The notes: generated by a model from the sequence alone, not told the origin. 64,000 bases of DNA from DDH964 sp963806685 (GCA_963806685.1 CAWDZB010000006.1:186001-250000), one strand, 5' to 3'; shown: positions 49,910-58,431, counted from the first letter of the stretch. Numbers and translations are program-made.

Positions 49910-50104
49910 ATGAACGCTATACTGGTCAGAGGTCGGATCAACCAGGCTCGGGGTGAATTCCGATACCGGTTATGCCGAATGACCGGCAACCGTCGTGGTC
50001 GAGTCGCAGGCGGGATGCTCAGGCTGATGGGTGGAATGCAGGTCAAGTATGGCCGTGCCCGGACGGCGGCCGGCAGGCGCTTGCGTAAGCTCACCGGCCA
50101 TTAG
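49910..50104 (+). CDS. CsbD-like small protein, extremely basic variant
   Basis: A 64-residue soluble protein. The spacing of Gly, Gln and Tyr (GRINQARGEF, then GGMLRLMGGMQVKYGRAR) matches the CsbD family pattern of G-x-x-x-Q-x-x-G and L-x-G-x-x-Q-x-x-Y-G. Unlike ordinary CsbD proteins, which are acidic or neutral, it has 15 Arg, 2 Lys and a single Glu. The ATG has AGGAGG 8 bases upstream. CsbD proteins are sigma-B/sigma-S stress proteins without known reaction. The charge suggests nucleic-acid binding here, an inference. Confidence 0.65.
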   Translation: MNAILVRGRINQARGEFRYRLCRMTGNRRGRVAGGMLRLMGGMQVKYGRARTAAGRRLRKLTGH

Positions 50105-50170
50105 CACCTTTTCACCCTCGCCCCTCGGGAGCAGCCGCCCACTGGCAGAAGATTCCCGGTCTCGCCGGGG

Positions 50171-50734
50171 TCACCTGGGTGGTGGTTCCGGGGCTTGAAA
50201 ACGGTCCCCGGCCTGGCGCAGGAGGAACTCGATGCGGCCGAATCCGACCGTCTCGAAATCCGACTCGCCGAAAATACCGCTGTAATTCATGCGCCGCACG
50301 CCGGCAGTGAGTCCGACACTAAGCACCTTGCCGGCGTGCAGGTTCTCACCCAGAACCAGGCCGAGGCCTGCCCCGAAATCCCCTTGGTAGACGCCGAAAA
50401 GAACCTGCGGGCCGGCCCAGAGACGTCCAGCTTCGCTGGTGGCGAGCCGGAAACCGAAGCTGTTTTCGAGCAGCACGCCCCGGAATCCCTCCTTTTCCGA
50501 AAACTTGTCGTCGAGGTCGAAACGCTCCCAGCCTAGGTTCATCCGATAATTGAACAACCGGTCGCTGGCCACAGTAGTATCCCAGACCAGCCCTAACTCC
50601 TGGTGGGCATGGTCTCCCTTGCCGCCACCGGCAAAGACCCCGACCCCCTGGGCATGTGCCGTTCCGGCACCCAAAAACAAAAGAAACAACACGATACCGA
50701 GGGAAAAACGGCGGAATCTTCTTTCTTTTTTCAT
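50171..50734 (-). CDS. putative outer-membrane beta-barrel protein
   Basis: A 187-residue exported protein: signal peptide MKKERRFRRFSLGIVLFLLFLGAGTAHA cut before QG, then alternating Gly/aromatic beta strands (ELGLVWDTTV, YRMNLGWERFDL, LENSFGFRLA, WAGPQVLFGVYQGDFGAGLGL, GLTAGVRRMNYSG), consistent with a small 8-stranded barrel such as lipid A deacylase-like (PagL) or OmpA-type proteins. The catalytic His-Ser pair of PagL is not recognised. The frame is open to 50863, but the ATG at 50734 gives a normal signal. No operon partners. Confidence 0.72.
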   Translation of the reverse strand: MKKERRFRRFSLGIVLFLLFLGAGTAHAQGVGVFAGGGKGDHAHQELGLVWDTTVASDRLFNYRMNLGWERFDLDDKFSEKEGFRGVLLENSFGFRLATSEAGRLWAGPQVLFGVYQGDFGAGLGLVLGENLHAGKVLSVGLTAGVRRMNYSGIFGESDFETVGFGRIEFLLRQAGDRFQAPEPPPR

Positions 50735-51054
50735 GACAGCCTCCCCGCAGGTATCTTCATCTCCAGATTGCTTTCCCAAACCCGGCATCGGTAATCGTTC
50801 CAAGGCTTCAGGTCCTGACGGCCAGTTCCGTCGTCCCTCCAGGGCAGGAGCCAAAAGTTCCATGGTGACGCCGACGCGCAGAATGACAATCTACCAGGTT
50901 TTTCGAATTCCGCCGCCCCGCCAGTTGTAGAATCCAGCGCCCGGCCACCGGCCGATTTAACCTAACGCAACACCGGAAGTCCCCTGAAGGTCGCCAGCTC
51001 TGGATGTGATAGGCTTGGAACAGTAAATCAGCCCTCAGCCTGCGGAGGTATCCT
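50735..51054. other. intergenic stretch between divergent genes
   Basis: About 320 bases between the outer-membrane protein gene and the thioesterase gene. I see no RNA gene, repeat or convincing promoter. Only the ribosome site GGAGG, 6 bases before the thioesterase ATG, is clear. Confidence 0.6.
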
Positions 51055-51477
51055 ATGCGCGAACTGCCCCTCGGTCTTGAGCACACCCTTCGTTATCGCG
51101 TCCACGCCACCAAGACCGTGCCTCATCTCTATCCCGAGGCCACCCCCTTTCAGAACATGCCCGAGGTATTTGCCACCGGCTTTCTGGTTGGATTCCTCGA
51201 ATGGGCCTGCATGGAAGCGTTGGCTCCCTTCCTCGCCGAAGGGGAGCGAAGCGTCGGCACCTTGATCGACATCACCCACGAGGCCGCCACCCCGCCGGGG
51301 ATGGAGGTTACCGCCCATGTCCGGCTGGAAGGGGTCGAGGGTAGGCGTACGATATGGGTAGTGGAATCCCGCGACGAGCAGGATGTCATCGCCCGCGGAC
51401 GCCATGAGCGCTTCACCATCGACCTGGCCAAGTTCAACGAACGTCTGGTGCGCAAGGCGGCGAGCGCCGCTCCCTGA
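51055..51477 (+). CDS. hot-dog fold thioesterase family protein
   Basis: A 140-residue hot-dog thioesterase of the fluoroacetyl-CoA-thioesterase-like group. Conserved pieces are VFATGFLVGFLEWACMEAL (catalytic Glu region) and VGTLIDITHEAATPPG (His region), followed by the beta strands VTAHVRLEGVEGRRTIWVVES and the usual ending HERFTIDLAKFNERL. The likely substrate is a short acyl-CoA. It has GGAGG before ATG and a strong terminator directly after, so it is monocistronic. Confidence 0.86.
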   Translation: MRELPLGLEHTLRYRVHATKTVPHLYPEATPFQNMPEVFATGFLVGFLEWACMEALAPFLAEGERSVGTLIDITHEAATPPGMEVTAHVRLEGVEGRRTIWVVESRDEQDVIARGRHERFTIDLAKFNERLVRKAASAAP

Positions 51478-51485
51478 ACGGCGGC

Positions 51486-51535
51486 GGGCCGGAAAATGCG
51501 TCCATCGCATCTTCCGGCCCGTCCGATTTTTATTT
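51486..51535 (+). terminator. Rho-independent terminator after thioesterase gene
   Basis: GGGCCGGAA-A-ATGCG and CGCAT-C-TTCCGGCCC form a 14-bp stem with one internal mismatch and a TCCAT loop, then a T-rich tract (ATTTTTATTT). It lies 9 bases after the stop. Confidence 0.88.
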
Positions 51536-51550
51536 GCCTGCTCCTTGGCG

Positions 51551-52516
51551 CTACCCCGGTGCCCGGTCGGCCGGGAAAACCCCGCCGCGAGGGTCGACAT
51601 AACGCACCTCGCAGTGCAGGTCGAAGCCGATCCGCGCCTGGACCACCTGCCGGACATGGGCGATCAGCGCCAGCACATCGCGGGAGGTGGCGCCCCCTTT
51701 GTTGACGATGAAATTGGCGTGCCGGTGGGAGACTTCCGCTGCGCCGATGGCCGCCCCCTTCAACCCCGCCTCCTCGATGATCTTTCCGGGCGGCCCGACG
51801 CTGGCGTGCATCGCCGCAGTGCTCAGGAAGACCGAGCCGCAGTTCGGCTCCTTGCGCGGGAACTTGCCTCGCCGCTCGCGCAGGTCGGCCAGCATCTCGC
51901 GCCGAATCTGCCGGGCATCGCCGGGCAAGCATTCCAGCTCGACACGAATCACCAGCGCCCCGCTCCCCTGCAGGGCGCTGGTGCGGTAGCCGAAACGGCA
52001 CTCCGCGCGGCTCAGCGTCCCCGGATTCCCCTCGTGATCGACAACCCAAACCCGCCGTACATTGTCGCCGATCCCCTTGCGCCGACTGCCGCCGTTCATC
52101 ACCACCAATCCGCCCACCGTCCCCGGAATGCCGATGATGTGCTCCAGCCCGGTCAGGCCGGCGCGCTGGGCGGCGCGAGCCAGGCGCGGCACCCAGACGC
52201 CGGCGTCGGCAAGGATGCGGCAGCCGGCGATCTCCAGATTGCCCAGCCGCCCGCCGAGTTTGAGGACTATGCCGCGCAGTCCGGCGTCGTCGAAGAGCAG
52301 GTTGCTCCCCTGGCCGATGACCAGAAGCGCCAGGCCGTGGGCCCGGGCATATTGCACCACGGCACAGACTTCGCCGATGCTGGCCGGCTCGGCCAGCAGA
52401 TCTGCCGGCCCGCCAATACGCCAGGTGCTGTGGGCAGCCAGCGGTTCGTTGACCGCGGCCGCGATGCCGAGGCGGGTCATGTCGTCCAGCAGGTGGGCGG
52501 GGGACAAGGTGGTCAT
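51551..52516 (-). CDS. murB: UDP-N-acetylenolpyruvoylglucosamine reductase
   Basis: FAD enzyme reducing UDP-GlcNAc-enolpyruvate to UDP-MurNAc in murein synthesis; 321 residues, type II MurB. Motifs: STWRIGGPADLLAEP and GQGSNLLFDD for FAD binding, GIPGTVGGLVVMNGG (loop), FGYRTS with catalytic Tyr/Arg, NCGSVFLS (catalytic Ser) and HANFIVNKGGATSRDVLALI with the C-terminal Glu region at VRYVDPRGG. It stands alone here, not in the usual mra/mur cluster, which suggests either separate location or an extra copy. Confidence 0.93.
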   Translation of the reverse strand: MTTLSPAHLLDDMTRLGIAAAVNEPLAAHSTWRIGGPADLLAEPASIGEVCAVVQYARAHGLALLVIGQGSNLLFDDAGLRGIVLKLGGRLGNLEIAGCRILADAGVWVPRLARAAQRAGLTGLEHIIGIPGTVGGLVVMNGGSRRKGIGDNVRRVWVVDHEGNPGTLSRAECRFGYRTSALQGSGALVIRVELECLPGDARQIRREMLADLRERRGKFPRKEPNCGSVFLSTAAMHASVGPPGKIIEEAGLKGAAIGAAEVSHRHANFIVNKGGATSRDVLALIAHVRQVVQARIGFDLHCEVRYVDPRGGVFPADRAPG

Positions 52517-52544
52517 GATGGCGATCCCAGATGAGTTAAGAAGA

Positions 52545-52698
52545 CTGTCGGACTATCCATGAGTCGGCTGCAAATCCGGCCGATTGGCCCATATTTCAGC
52601 TCCCTTTTGATCCATAGCTACAGGCTATGGACCTGCAAACGACCCGAAATCTGGCCTCAAACCTCTGAGCTTTCGCTTTGACCCGCAAAGTCCGACAG
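52545..52698. mobile_element. MITE-like element with 10-bp perfect terminal inverted repeats
   Basis: A 154-base stretch bounded by CTGTCGGACT on the left and its exact complement AGTCCGACAG on the right. Inside lies a small stem (CCATAGC/GCTATGG, at about 52614-52634) nested in further short complementary blocks such as GGCC..ATTTC/GAAAT..GGCC, so the whole could fold into a long cruciform or RNA structure. It occupies the gap between the TrmJ-like gene and murB and has no convincing gene. No target duplication is obvious. Confidence 0.6.
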
Positions 52699-52759
52699 GC
52701 TCCAAGGGGCGGAGAAAGGGCACCGGCCGAACATTCCTGCCTACTTGGCGGCGCGGCTG

Positions 52760-53266
52760 TCAAGCATCCCGATTGGAGCGTGGGGTTGCGGGGGCACGGG
52801 CCAGTTCGTAAAGAAAGACCAGGACCGCTTGGGCCAGGTTGAGCGACAGGGCCGGACCGCGGGCGGCAATGGCGGCCGCATGCGTACAAAAGGCCACGTC
52901 CGCGCTACTCAGGCCGCAATCCTCGCGGCCAAATACCGGGCCGACTCGCCTCCCCGGCGGCAGGGCACCGACCAGCCCCGGCAGCTCCGTGGCATCGAGG
53001 AGTTCTCCGCGCAGCCGGCCGCCGCGCCGGGTGGCGGCGATACTCAGATCGATCCCGGTGAGGGCGGCGGCCAGATCGGGATAAATCCGGGCCCTACCGA
53101 GCAGCGCGTGGCCGTGGGCAGCGAACTTGCGGGCCTCGGGGTGGAGATGGGAGCAGGGGCGGACCAGCCGCAGGTCGGCGGCCCCGAAGTTGGCCATCGC
53201 CCGGGCAACGGCACCGATGTTCCCCGGCTGCTGTGGCTCGCAGAGGATGACCGCGAGACTCTCCAG
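52760..53266 (-). CDS. TrmJ-like tRNA 2'-O-methyltransferase, non-ATG start
   Basis: A SPOUT (TrmH/TrmJ) methyltransferase of about 168 residues. Motif 1 is EPQQPGNIGAVARAMANFG, motif 2 GPVFGREDCGLS and motif 3 LSLNLAQAVLVFLYEL, in the arrangement of COG0565, which methylates C32/U32 ribose in tRNA anticodon loops. The conserved N-terminal residues (LESLAVILCEP) precede any ATG; the first in-frame ATG would delete motif 1. A CTG at 53266 or 53278 is the only start-like codon before them. The S4 gene stops 9 bases upstream. The C-terminal dimerisation tail of full TrmJ is short here. Confidence 0.8.
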   Translation of the reverse strand: MESLAVILCEPQQPGNIGAVARAMANFGAADLRLVRPCSHLHPEARKFAAHGHALLGRARIYPDLAAALTGIDLSIAATRRGGRLRGELLDATELPGLVGALPPGRRVGPVFGREDCGLSSADVAFCTHAAAIAARGPALSLNLAQAVLVFLYELARAPATPRSNRDA

Positions 53267-53274
53267 ACACCGGC

Positions 53275-53487
53275 TCAGGAGGTCACCCGCAGCCGCTGGC
53301 CGGCAAATTCAACCACCTGGCCCGCCAGGATCTTGCAGCGCTTGCGCAGTTCCTCGGCGCCGTCGACCCTCACCTCCCCGGCGGCGATGCGGGCTTTGGC
53401 TTCGCCGCCGCTGGCGCACAGCCCAGTTACCTTGAGCAGGTTGTGGAGTTCGATCCAGGGATGGGTGCCGAGAGAAAATTCATGCAT
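53275..53487 (-). CDS. small S4-domain RNA-binding protein
   Basis: A 70-residue protein made of one S4 domain: WIELHNLLKVTGLCASGGEAKARIAAGEVRVDGAEELRKRCKI, with the usual alpha-L pattern (ASGGEAK, V.VDG, R.R.KI) of YbcJ-like proteins. It would bind structured RNA. It lies between DUF3820 and the TrmJ-like gene, 16 bases after the former. No other domain is present. Confidence 0.88.
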   Translation of the reverse strand: MHEFSLGTHPWIELHNLLKVTGLCASGGEAKARIAAGEVRVDGAEELRKRCKILAGQVVEFAGQRLRVTS

Positions 53488-53502
53488 CGGACAGGGTCCT
53501 TG

Positions 53503-53733
53503 TCAGCCGTGGGGATAAGATCGCAGCGGATCGAAAAGGTATTCCAGACCATTGAGCTTGATTTCGTAGACCGCCTGCAGCTGGCGGCCGAGCTGGCCGG
53601 CCGGGAACCCCTGCCCCGCCAGCCAGACGATATACCCTTCGGGCAGATCGATGAGCAGGCGTCCGGCATGGCGACCAAAAGGCATGCGCGCCGCGGCCAG
53701 TTCCAGCAGTGCCTGGTGGGAAGGTTCCATCAT
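53503..53733 (-). CDS. DUF3820 family protein
   Basis: A 76-residue protein with the DUF3820 signature: MPFGRHAGRLLIDLPEGYIVWLAGQGFP then YEIKLNGLEYLFDPLR. The family function is not established, though some members are annotated as quorum-regulated factors. ATG at 53733 with GGAGG upstream. It belongs to the minus-strand series from radical SAM to TrmJ-like. Confidence 0.86.
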   Translation of the reverse strand: MMEPSHQALLELAAARMPFGRHAGRLLIDLPEGYIVWLAGQGFPAGQLGRQLQAVYEIKLNGLEYLFDPLRSYPHG

Positions 53734-53748
53734 GGCCCCTCCTCCCGG

Positions 53749-54456
53749 TCAGCGCCTGGAGCGGCCCGAACGTGATGCGGGCTGCTTGCGGGCGATGAAG
53801 ACCACGTGGCGATAGCCGCCGCGTCCGGGCCGCTCGTGGTCGGTGGCGAACCCGCCGGCTTGCAGCCGGCGGTCGAAGCCGGCCTCGAAGTTTTCTCCCC
53901 AGACGGTGAAGACCCCCTGCGGGTCAAGGGCGGCATGGACGGCGGCGATGGCCCGGCTGCCGTAGAGAGGATCACGCACCGGATCGCTGTGATGGTGCGG
54001 TCCCCTGTAGAGATCGAAGACGATGGCGTCGAAGCGCGGCAGGCCCGGATTCCGGGCGATGCGGCGTACCAGGTCGGCGACATCGTCGATGGCCACCCTC
54101 ACCCGCGGGTCGTCGACCGCACCGCCGGTGAGAGTTGCCAACGGCCCGCGGCACCAGTCGACCACCGTCGGGTTGAGTTCGGCGACCGTCACCGCCGCCG
54201 TCGCCGGCAGCTCATCCAGGACGGCCCGCAGGGTGAAGCCCATGCCCAGGCCGCCGACCAATACTCGTGGTGCCGGGTGGTCGTGCAGCTGGTGGCAGGC
54301 CAACTGGCCGAGGACGATCTCCGAGCGGTTGGCGAGGCTGTTCATCAGCACCAGTCCGCCGAGGACGATCAGGAAATCCCGCGGACCGCGCTGGCGCAGC
54401 TCGAGAAGACCTTCGTCGGTGGGAACGGCGGCAAGGGTTTTCCAGGGTTGGGCCAT
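53749..54456 (-). CDS. spermidine synthase-like methyltransferase-fold protein
   Basis: A 235-residue Rossmann protein similar to spermidine synthase: ANRSEIVLGQLACHQL (donor pocket region), VLVGGLGMGFTLRAVLD (nucleotide-binding Gly loop), VAELNPTVVDW (acidic ribose contact) and DAIVFDLYRGPHHH (catalytic Asp region). The N-terminal beta domain of true spermidine synthases is short, so it may be a related transferase. The tail is basic (RKQPASRSGRSRR). It follows the radical SAM gene by about 100 bases. Confidence 0.78.
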   Translation of the reverse strand: MAQPWKTLAAVPTDEGLLELRQRGPRDFLIVLGGLVLMNSLANRSEIVLGQLACHQLHDHPAPRVLVGGLGMGFTLRAVLDELPATAAVTVAELNPTVVDWCRGPLATLTGGAVDDPRVRVAIDDVADLVRRIARNPGLPRFDAIVFDLYRGPHHHSDPVRDPLYGSRAIAAVHAALDPQGVFTVWGENFEAGFDRRLQAGGFATDHERPGRGGYRHVVFIARKQPASRSGRSRR

Positions 54457-54553
54457 GGGTTCAGTCCGTGGGCAAAAAGATGGGGCGGCTTTGGTAGCCG
54501 GATTCTAACGGCAATGATGCCGCTTGCCCACCTTTTTCTCGGCCGGCCTGCTT

Positions 54554-55969
54554 TCAGTAGTAATCCTGGAGTCCTTCGGCGAGCCGTTCGAACCCCGCCA
54601 GTTCGGCCAACAGCGCGCTAACGGCCGGAGCCTCACCGTTACCGGCAATGAGAAACAGGCGACCGAAGCTGGCAACCTGCTCTTCGGCCAGCTCGAAGTC
54701 GCGGCCGACTCGGGCCCGCTCAACGATAACTTGCTTCTGCGGCGAGAGTTTCACGGTTGTAAACGGGTTGCGGTAGCTCACTGCCGACTGTTGACGGGCC
54801 GCGGCATAGCCGACCAGCAGGCGCAGACCGGACCAGTCGACCAGCGGCCAGAGCCGCGGATGGAAGGCCAGCCGCCCCGGGGCGGTTAAGTTCCACAGCT
54901 CGTCGGAAAATCCCGATACGCCGAAGATTTCCAGCTGGCGGGTCACGTCGGCGGGCTCGCCGAGCAGAGTCAGGGTGCGAAGATAGCCGGCGGCGGTCGC
55001 CTCCTCCCAGCTTTTGGCCATGAAACGCCCGTTGCGCAGCCGCGCCGCCCGCGCCTGGTAGCGGTTCTTGTAGACGAAGGAGCAGTAGTTGACCGGCAGG
55101 CCCGCGCCGCTTTCTTTGTTGTGAACCAGAAGTTCCAGGGCGGCCAGCTCCGAATCGAGGACGGTCACCTTCTCGCCGTGGAGAAAGGTGTAGCCGCGCC
55201 CGACCAGGTGCGCATAGTTGTAGGGAGTCAGCCGCAGCTGGTGCAGGTTGAGATGGTTGACCCCGGTCTCGCGCAGCTCTTCCAGCTGGGTCTTGAGCCG
55301 CTGCAGCTCTTCGGGGATTGCCGGTATCTCTACGGTAACCGTCGGAATCACGCCGGCGGCCAGGCGCAGCGCGTCGAGGCGATAGCCGGTAGCGCCAATA
55401 TCGAAGCGGATCTCGTCGAGGCCGGCGTCGCGAAGCCGGGCGGCGAGCTCGGCGGTGAGCAGGGTGCCGTTGGTGTAGAGCCAGACGTGCATGGCCGCCC
55501 CGAAGCGGCGCTTGATGGCGGCGATGAAGGCCAGGGTGCGCTGCGGGGTTAACAGCGGCTCGCCGCCGCTGATGCTCGCCCCGGAAAAACCGAAGCGCTC
55601 CAGGTAGATCACGTAATCGCCCGGGGTGCGGAAGTCGACGGTATTGGTGGTCGGCAGGCCGGTCTCTTCCTGGCTGGTCGGACAGTAGAAGCAGCGGCAA
55701 TTGCAGCGGCCGTTGATGAACAGGCAGGACCAGCCGCCGGCGACGCAGATCCGGCAGCCGGGGGAGAGATCGCGGCAATCGAGCTTGGTGCCGCCGCAGC
55801 CGACCTCCACCTCCCCGGCCAGTTTCGCCAGCAGCTCTTCCCGGCGGCGCTGCGCCGCACCGGCTCCGGCAACCGATGGAAAGCTCAGACGGTCATAATC
55901 CGCGCCGTATTCCTCGCGGTTGGCCAGGATCGCCCGCTGCCGGGTCGCCGGTGATGTTAGGCTTTCCAT
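54554..55969 (-). CDS. radical SAM protein with extra N-terminal cysteines
   Basis: A 471-residue radical SAM enzyme. The cluster motif is CNCRCFYCP (C-x3-C-x2-C), preceded by a Cys-rich stretch (VGCGGTKLDCRDLSPGCRIC, WSC) that could bind a second cluster. SAM-binding GASISGGEPLLTP follows, then YTNGTLL and NHLNLHQLRLTPYNY. The C-terminal 150 residues are not recognised. The ATG at 55969 follows GGGAGG. Substrate unknown. It leads the RNA-related minus-strand series. Confidence 0.85.
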   Translation of the reverse strand: MESLTSPATRQRAILANREEYGADYDRLSFPSVAGAGAAQRRREELLAKLAGEVEVGCGGTKLDCRDLSPGCRICVAGGWSCLFINGRCNCRCFYCPTSQEETGLPTTNTVDFRTPGDYVIYLERFGFSGASISGGEPLLTPQRTLAFIAAIKRRFGAAMHVWLYTNGTLLTAELAARLRDAGLDEIRFDIGATGYRLDALRLAAGVIPTVTVEIPAIPEELQRLKTQLEELRETGVNHLNLHQLRLTPYNYAHLVGRGYTFLHGEKVTVLDSELAALELLVHNKESGAGLPVNYCSFVYKNRYQARAARLRNGRFMAKSWEEATAAGYLRTLTLLGEPADVTRQLEIFGVSGFSDELWNLTAPGRLAFHPRLWPLVDWSGLRLLVGYAAARQQSAVSYRNPFTTVKLSPQKQVIVERARVGRDFELAEEQVASFGRLFLIAGNGEAPAVSALLAELAGFERLAEGLQDYY

Positions 55970-56132
55970 AAGACCTCCCGCGGGACGCAAGTCACCCCCT
56001 TCCGGCGCGGCCGACAAGGGGGTGGAGATGGCGCACTATAGGCGATTTTTCGGCGCGGGAAAAGAAGATTGTTGGAACGCCGTCCGGTTCACGAGAAAAT
56101 CGGACAACCGGCCTTGCCCGTACCGGGAAAAC

Positions 56133-57572
56133 TCAGCCGAACAGGTCCAGCTGGTAGTGGAGGCGCAATACGTCCTGGAAGTTGCCGACCTGTTCGAGGG
56201 CCAGGCGCAGGCGGCCCCGCTCCATGTGGTTAAGCTGGTCGAGCGCCAGGAAGTTATCCGGGGCACGACCGGCGCGGATCGCCGCCACCTGGGAGCGCAG
56301 CCGCAGAAAGACCAGGAAATTGAAGCTCGCCTTGAGATCATCGACCAGCTGCCTGTCGAGGACCTTGCCGCCAACCAGGGCCTCCAGCCGCTCCCGGGTC
56401 CCCCCCTTGAGGATCCCGGCTTCGAGCGCCAGGACCTTGACCCCCTCGGTGACAGCGAAGATGCCGGCCTTCTTGAGATCGAGCTGGCCGCGATGCTCTC
56501 CCTCCCTTTCGGGGCGAACGTGGCCGAACCAGCCGAGGGGGGGCTTGAAGCGCAGCACGTTGGCCGCGGTGCGCACCAGGAAGGCCGCGTCCTGCTTGAG
56601 CCGGGCCTGGATGTGGGCCCGGAGCTGCTCCTCCAGGGCCGGGTCGCCGCTCAGGGTGCGCAGATCGAAGAACATGCTCCCCTTCATGACGTTCTCCGGG
56701 ACAGCCTCGGCCAACCACTGGTCGATGACCCTGGTCCAGCCGCCGAGGCTGCGCCGCCAGGTAGCGTTTTTGGCCATGATGCCGCCGGGACAGGGCGGCA
56801 CGCCGATAAAGATGAGCTGGTCGATCAGCTCTTTGGCGAAGGCCTCGATGCGCGCCACCTCCTCCTGGCCAAGATCGTCGGCGTAGATGATGGCGTTGTC
56901 CTGGTCCGTGGTCAGGGTTTGCTCCTGGCGCCCCTCGCTGCCGAGGACGATGAAGGCAAAGTTTTCGGGAAGGTCGGCGAAGGCGCCGGCGCGCAGCAGT
57001 TCGATCAATCGCACCAGCAGCCGGTCGTTGAGATGGGCGATCATTCGGACCAGGTCGCGGGTCGGCACTCCGGTACCCACCAGGTGAACCACCAGGTCCT
57101 GGATACGCCGGTGCAGGTCCTTGAGTTCCGCCACCGTTCCTGCATTCTCGATATCCCGGATCAACTGCTGCGGGGAACGGGTCTGCAGGCGCAGGATGTC
57201 CGAATCGGTGACGATGCCGACCAGGTGGCCGGCCTTGTCGACCACCGTCACCCGATGAATGCCGTGGCGGGACATGCGGTAGAGAGCTTCGAAAAGGAAA
57301 TCCTCCTCGCCGATGCTGATCAGGGGTGCGTTCATCACCTCCCGCACCTTGAGCCCGTTGGGGTCGCTGCCGGCGGCGATGACCTTGTTGCGCAGATCGC
57401 GGTCGGTGACGATGCCGGCCGGGGCGCCGTCCTCACAGACCACGACACTGGAGATGTTGTGCTGGCGCATGACGCCGGCCACCCCCACCAGCGCGTCGTC
57501 GGGTGCGCAGGTTACCACCTCGCGGCGGCAGAACTCGCCGACCGGGAGGAAAAAAATGTTGGGATCGGCCAT
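56133..57572 (-). CDS. CBS-domain nucleotidyltransferase (DUF294) signalling protein
   Basis: A 479-residue soluble protein: two CBS domains in the first 130 residues (HNISSVVVCEDGAPAGIVTDRDLR and GIHRVTVVDKAGHLVGIVTDSDILR), then a DUF294 nucleotidyltransferase with GSEGRQEQTLTTDQDNAIIY (GSx..DxD active site) and a DUF294_C helical domain. CBS pairs usually sense adenine nucleotides; DUF294 is related to GlnD-type uridylyltransferases. The ATG at 57572 is favoured. It follows the aapJQMP operon, so control of amino-acid uptake or nitrogen status is possible. Confidence 0.87.
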   Translation of the reverse strand: MADPNIFFLPVGEFCRREVVTCAPDDALVGVAGVMRQHNISSVVVCEDGAPAGIVTDRDLRNKVIAAGSDPNGLKVREVMNAPLISIGEEDFLFEALYRMSRHGIHRVTVVDKAGHLVGIVTDSDILRLQTRSPQQLIRDIENAGTVAELKDLHRRIQDLVVHLVGTGVPTRDLVRMIAHLNDRLLVRLIELLRAGAFADLPENFAFIVLGSEGRQEQTLTTDQDNAIIYADDLGQEEVARIEAFAKELIDQLIFIGVPPCPGGIMAKNATWRRSLGGWTRVIDQWLAEAVPENVMKGSMFFDLRTLSGDPALEEQLRAHIQARLKQDAAFLVRTAANVLRFKPPLGWFGHVRPEREGEHRGQLDLKKAGIFAVTEGVKVLALEAGILKGGTRERLEALVGGKVLDRQLVDDLKASFNFLVFLRLRSQVAAIRAGRAPDNFLALDQLNHMERGRLRLALEQVGNFQDVLRLHYQLDLFG

Positions 57573-57651
57573 CGCCGGACCCTTTCTGGCATAGGAGATG
57601 CCGCAGATGAGGTTCCTGCGGCTAAGAACGGTCACAACCGGCCACAACCGA

Positions 57652-58431
57652 TCACTGCAGGATCTGGCTTAAAAACAACTTGGTGCGCTCGTGCTGGGGG
57701 TTGTCGAAGAACTCCTGGGGCGTGTTCTGCTCGACGATCAGACCGTAGTCCATGAACATCACCCGGTGGGCGACGCTTTTGGCGAAGCCCATCTCGTGGG
57801 TGACCACCAGCATCGTCATCCCCTCCTCGGCCAGGCCGATCATGACATCGAGGACTTCCTTGACCATCTCCGGGTCGAGGGCCGAGGTCGGCTCGTCGAA
57901 GAGCATCACCTTCGGCTTCATGCACAAACTGCGAGCGATGGCAACGCGTTGCTGCTGGCCCCCGGAGAGTTGGCCGGGGAACTTCTTCGCCTGCTCGGCG
58001 ATGTGGACCTTTTCCAGGTAGACCATCGCCTCCTCCTCGGCTTCCTTTTTGGGCGTCTTGCGCACCCAGATCGGGCCGAGGGTCAGGTTGTCGAGGACCG
58101 TCAGGTGGGGAAAGAGATTGAAATGCTGAAAGACCATGCCGACCTCGGCGCGGACCTTCTCGACGTTCTTGATGTCGCTGGTCAGCTCGGTGCCGTTGAC
58201 TACGATCCGGCCGCGCTGGTGTTCCTCGAGCCGGTTGATGCAGCGGATCAGGGTCGATTTCCCTGACCCGGAAGGACCACAGATGACGATGCGCTCCCCG
58301 GTCTGCACAGTCAGGTCGATCCCGTTGAGGACATGGAACTCCCCGTACCACTTGTGCAGATCGCTGATTTCGATGATCGTTCCATCCCCCGGCGGGGCAA
58401 TGGTCGGATTGGCGGGCTGGACGTCGTTCAT
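57652..58431 (-). CDS. aapP: general L-amino-acid ABC transporter ATPase
   Basis: ATPase subunit of a polar amino-acid importer, 259 residues. Walker A is CGPSGSGKST, signature FPGQLSGGQQQRVAIARSL, Walker B VMLFDEPTSALDPEMV. It is preceded by a 20-residue polar start (ANPTIAPPGDGTIIEI) characteristic of AapP. Fourth gene of aapJ-aapQ-aapM-aapP, 30 bases after aapM. Cytoplasmic, energising the AapQ/AapM membrane pair. Confidence 0.92.
   Translation of the reverse strand: MNDVQPANPTIAPPGDGTIIEISDLHKWYGEFHVLNGIDLTVQTGERIVICGPSGSGKSTLIRCINRLEEHQRGRIVVNGTELTSDIKNVEKVRAEVGMVFQHFNLFPHLTVLDNLTLGPIWVRKTPKKEAEEEAMVYLEKVHIAEQAKKFPGQLSGGQQQRVAIARSLCMKPKVMLFDEPTSALDPEMVKEVLDVMIGLAEEGMTMLVVTHEMGFAKSVAHRVMFMDYGLIVEQNTPQEFFDNPQHERTKLFLSQILQ

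Noticed and set aside
52596..52889. Minus-strand frame of 97 codons
   Set aside because: It runs through the MITE-like element into the TrmJ-like gene in another frame and resembles nothing.
55920..57755. Plus-strand frame of about 610 codons
   Set aside because: Antisense to the CBS-DUF294 gene and radical SAM start; no recognisable protein.
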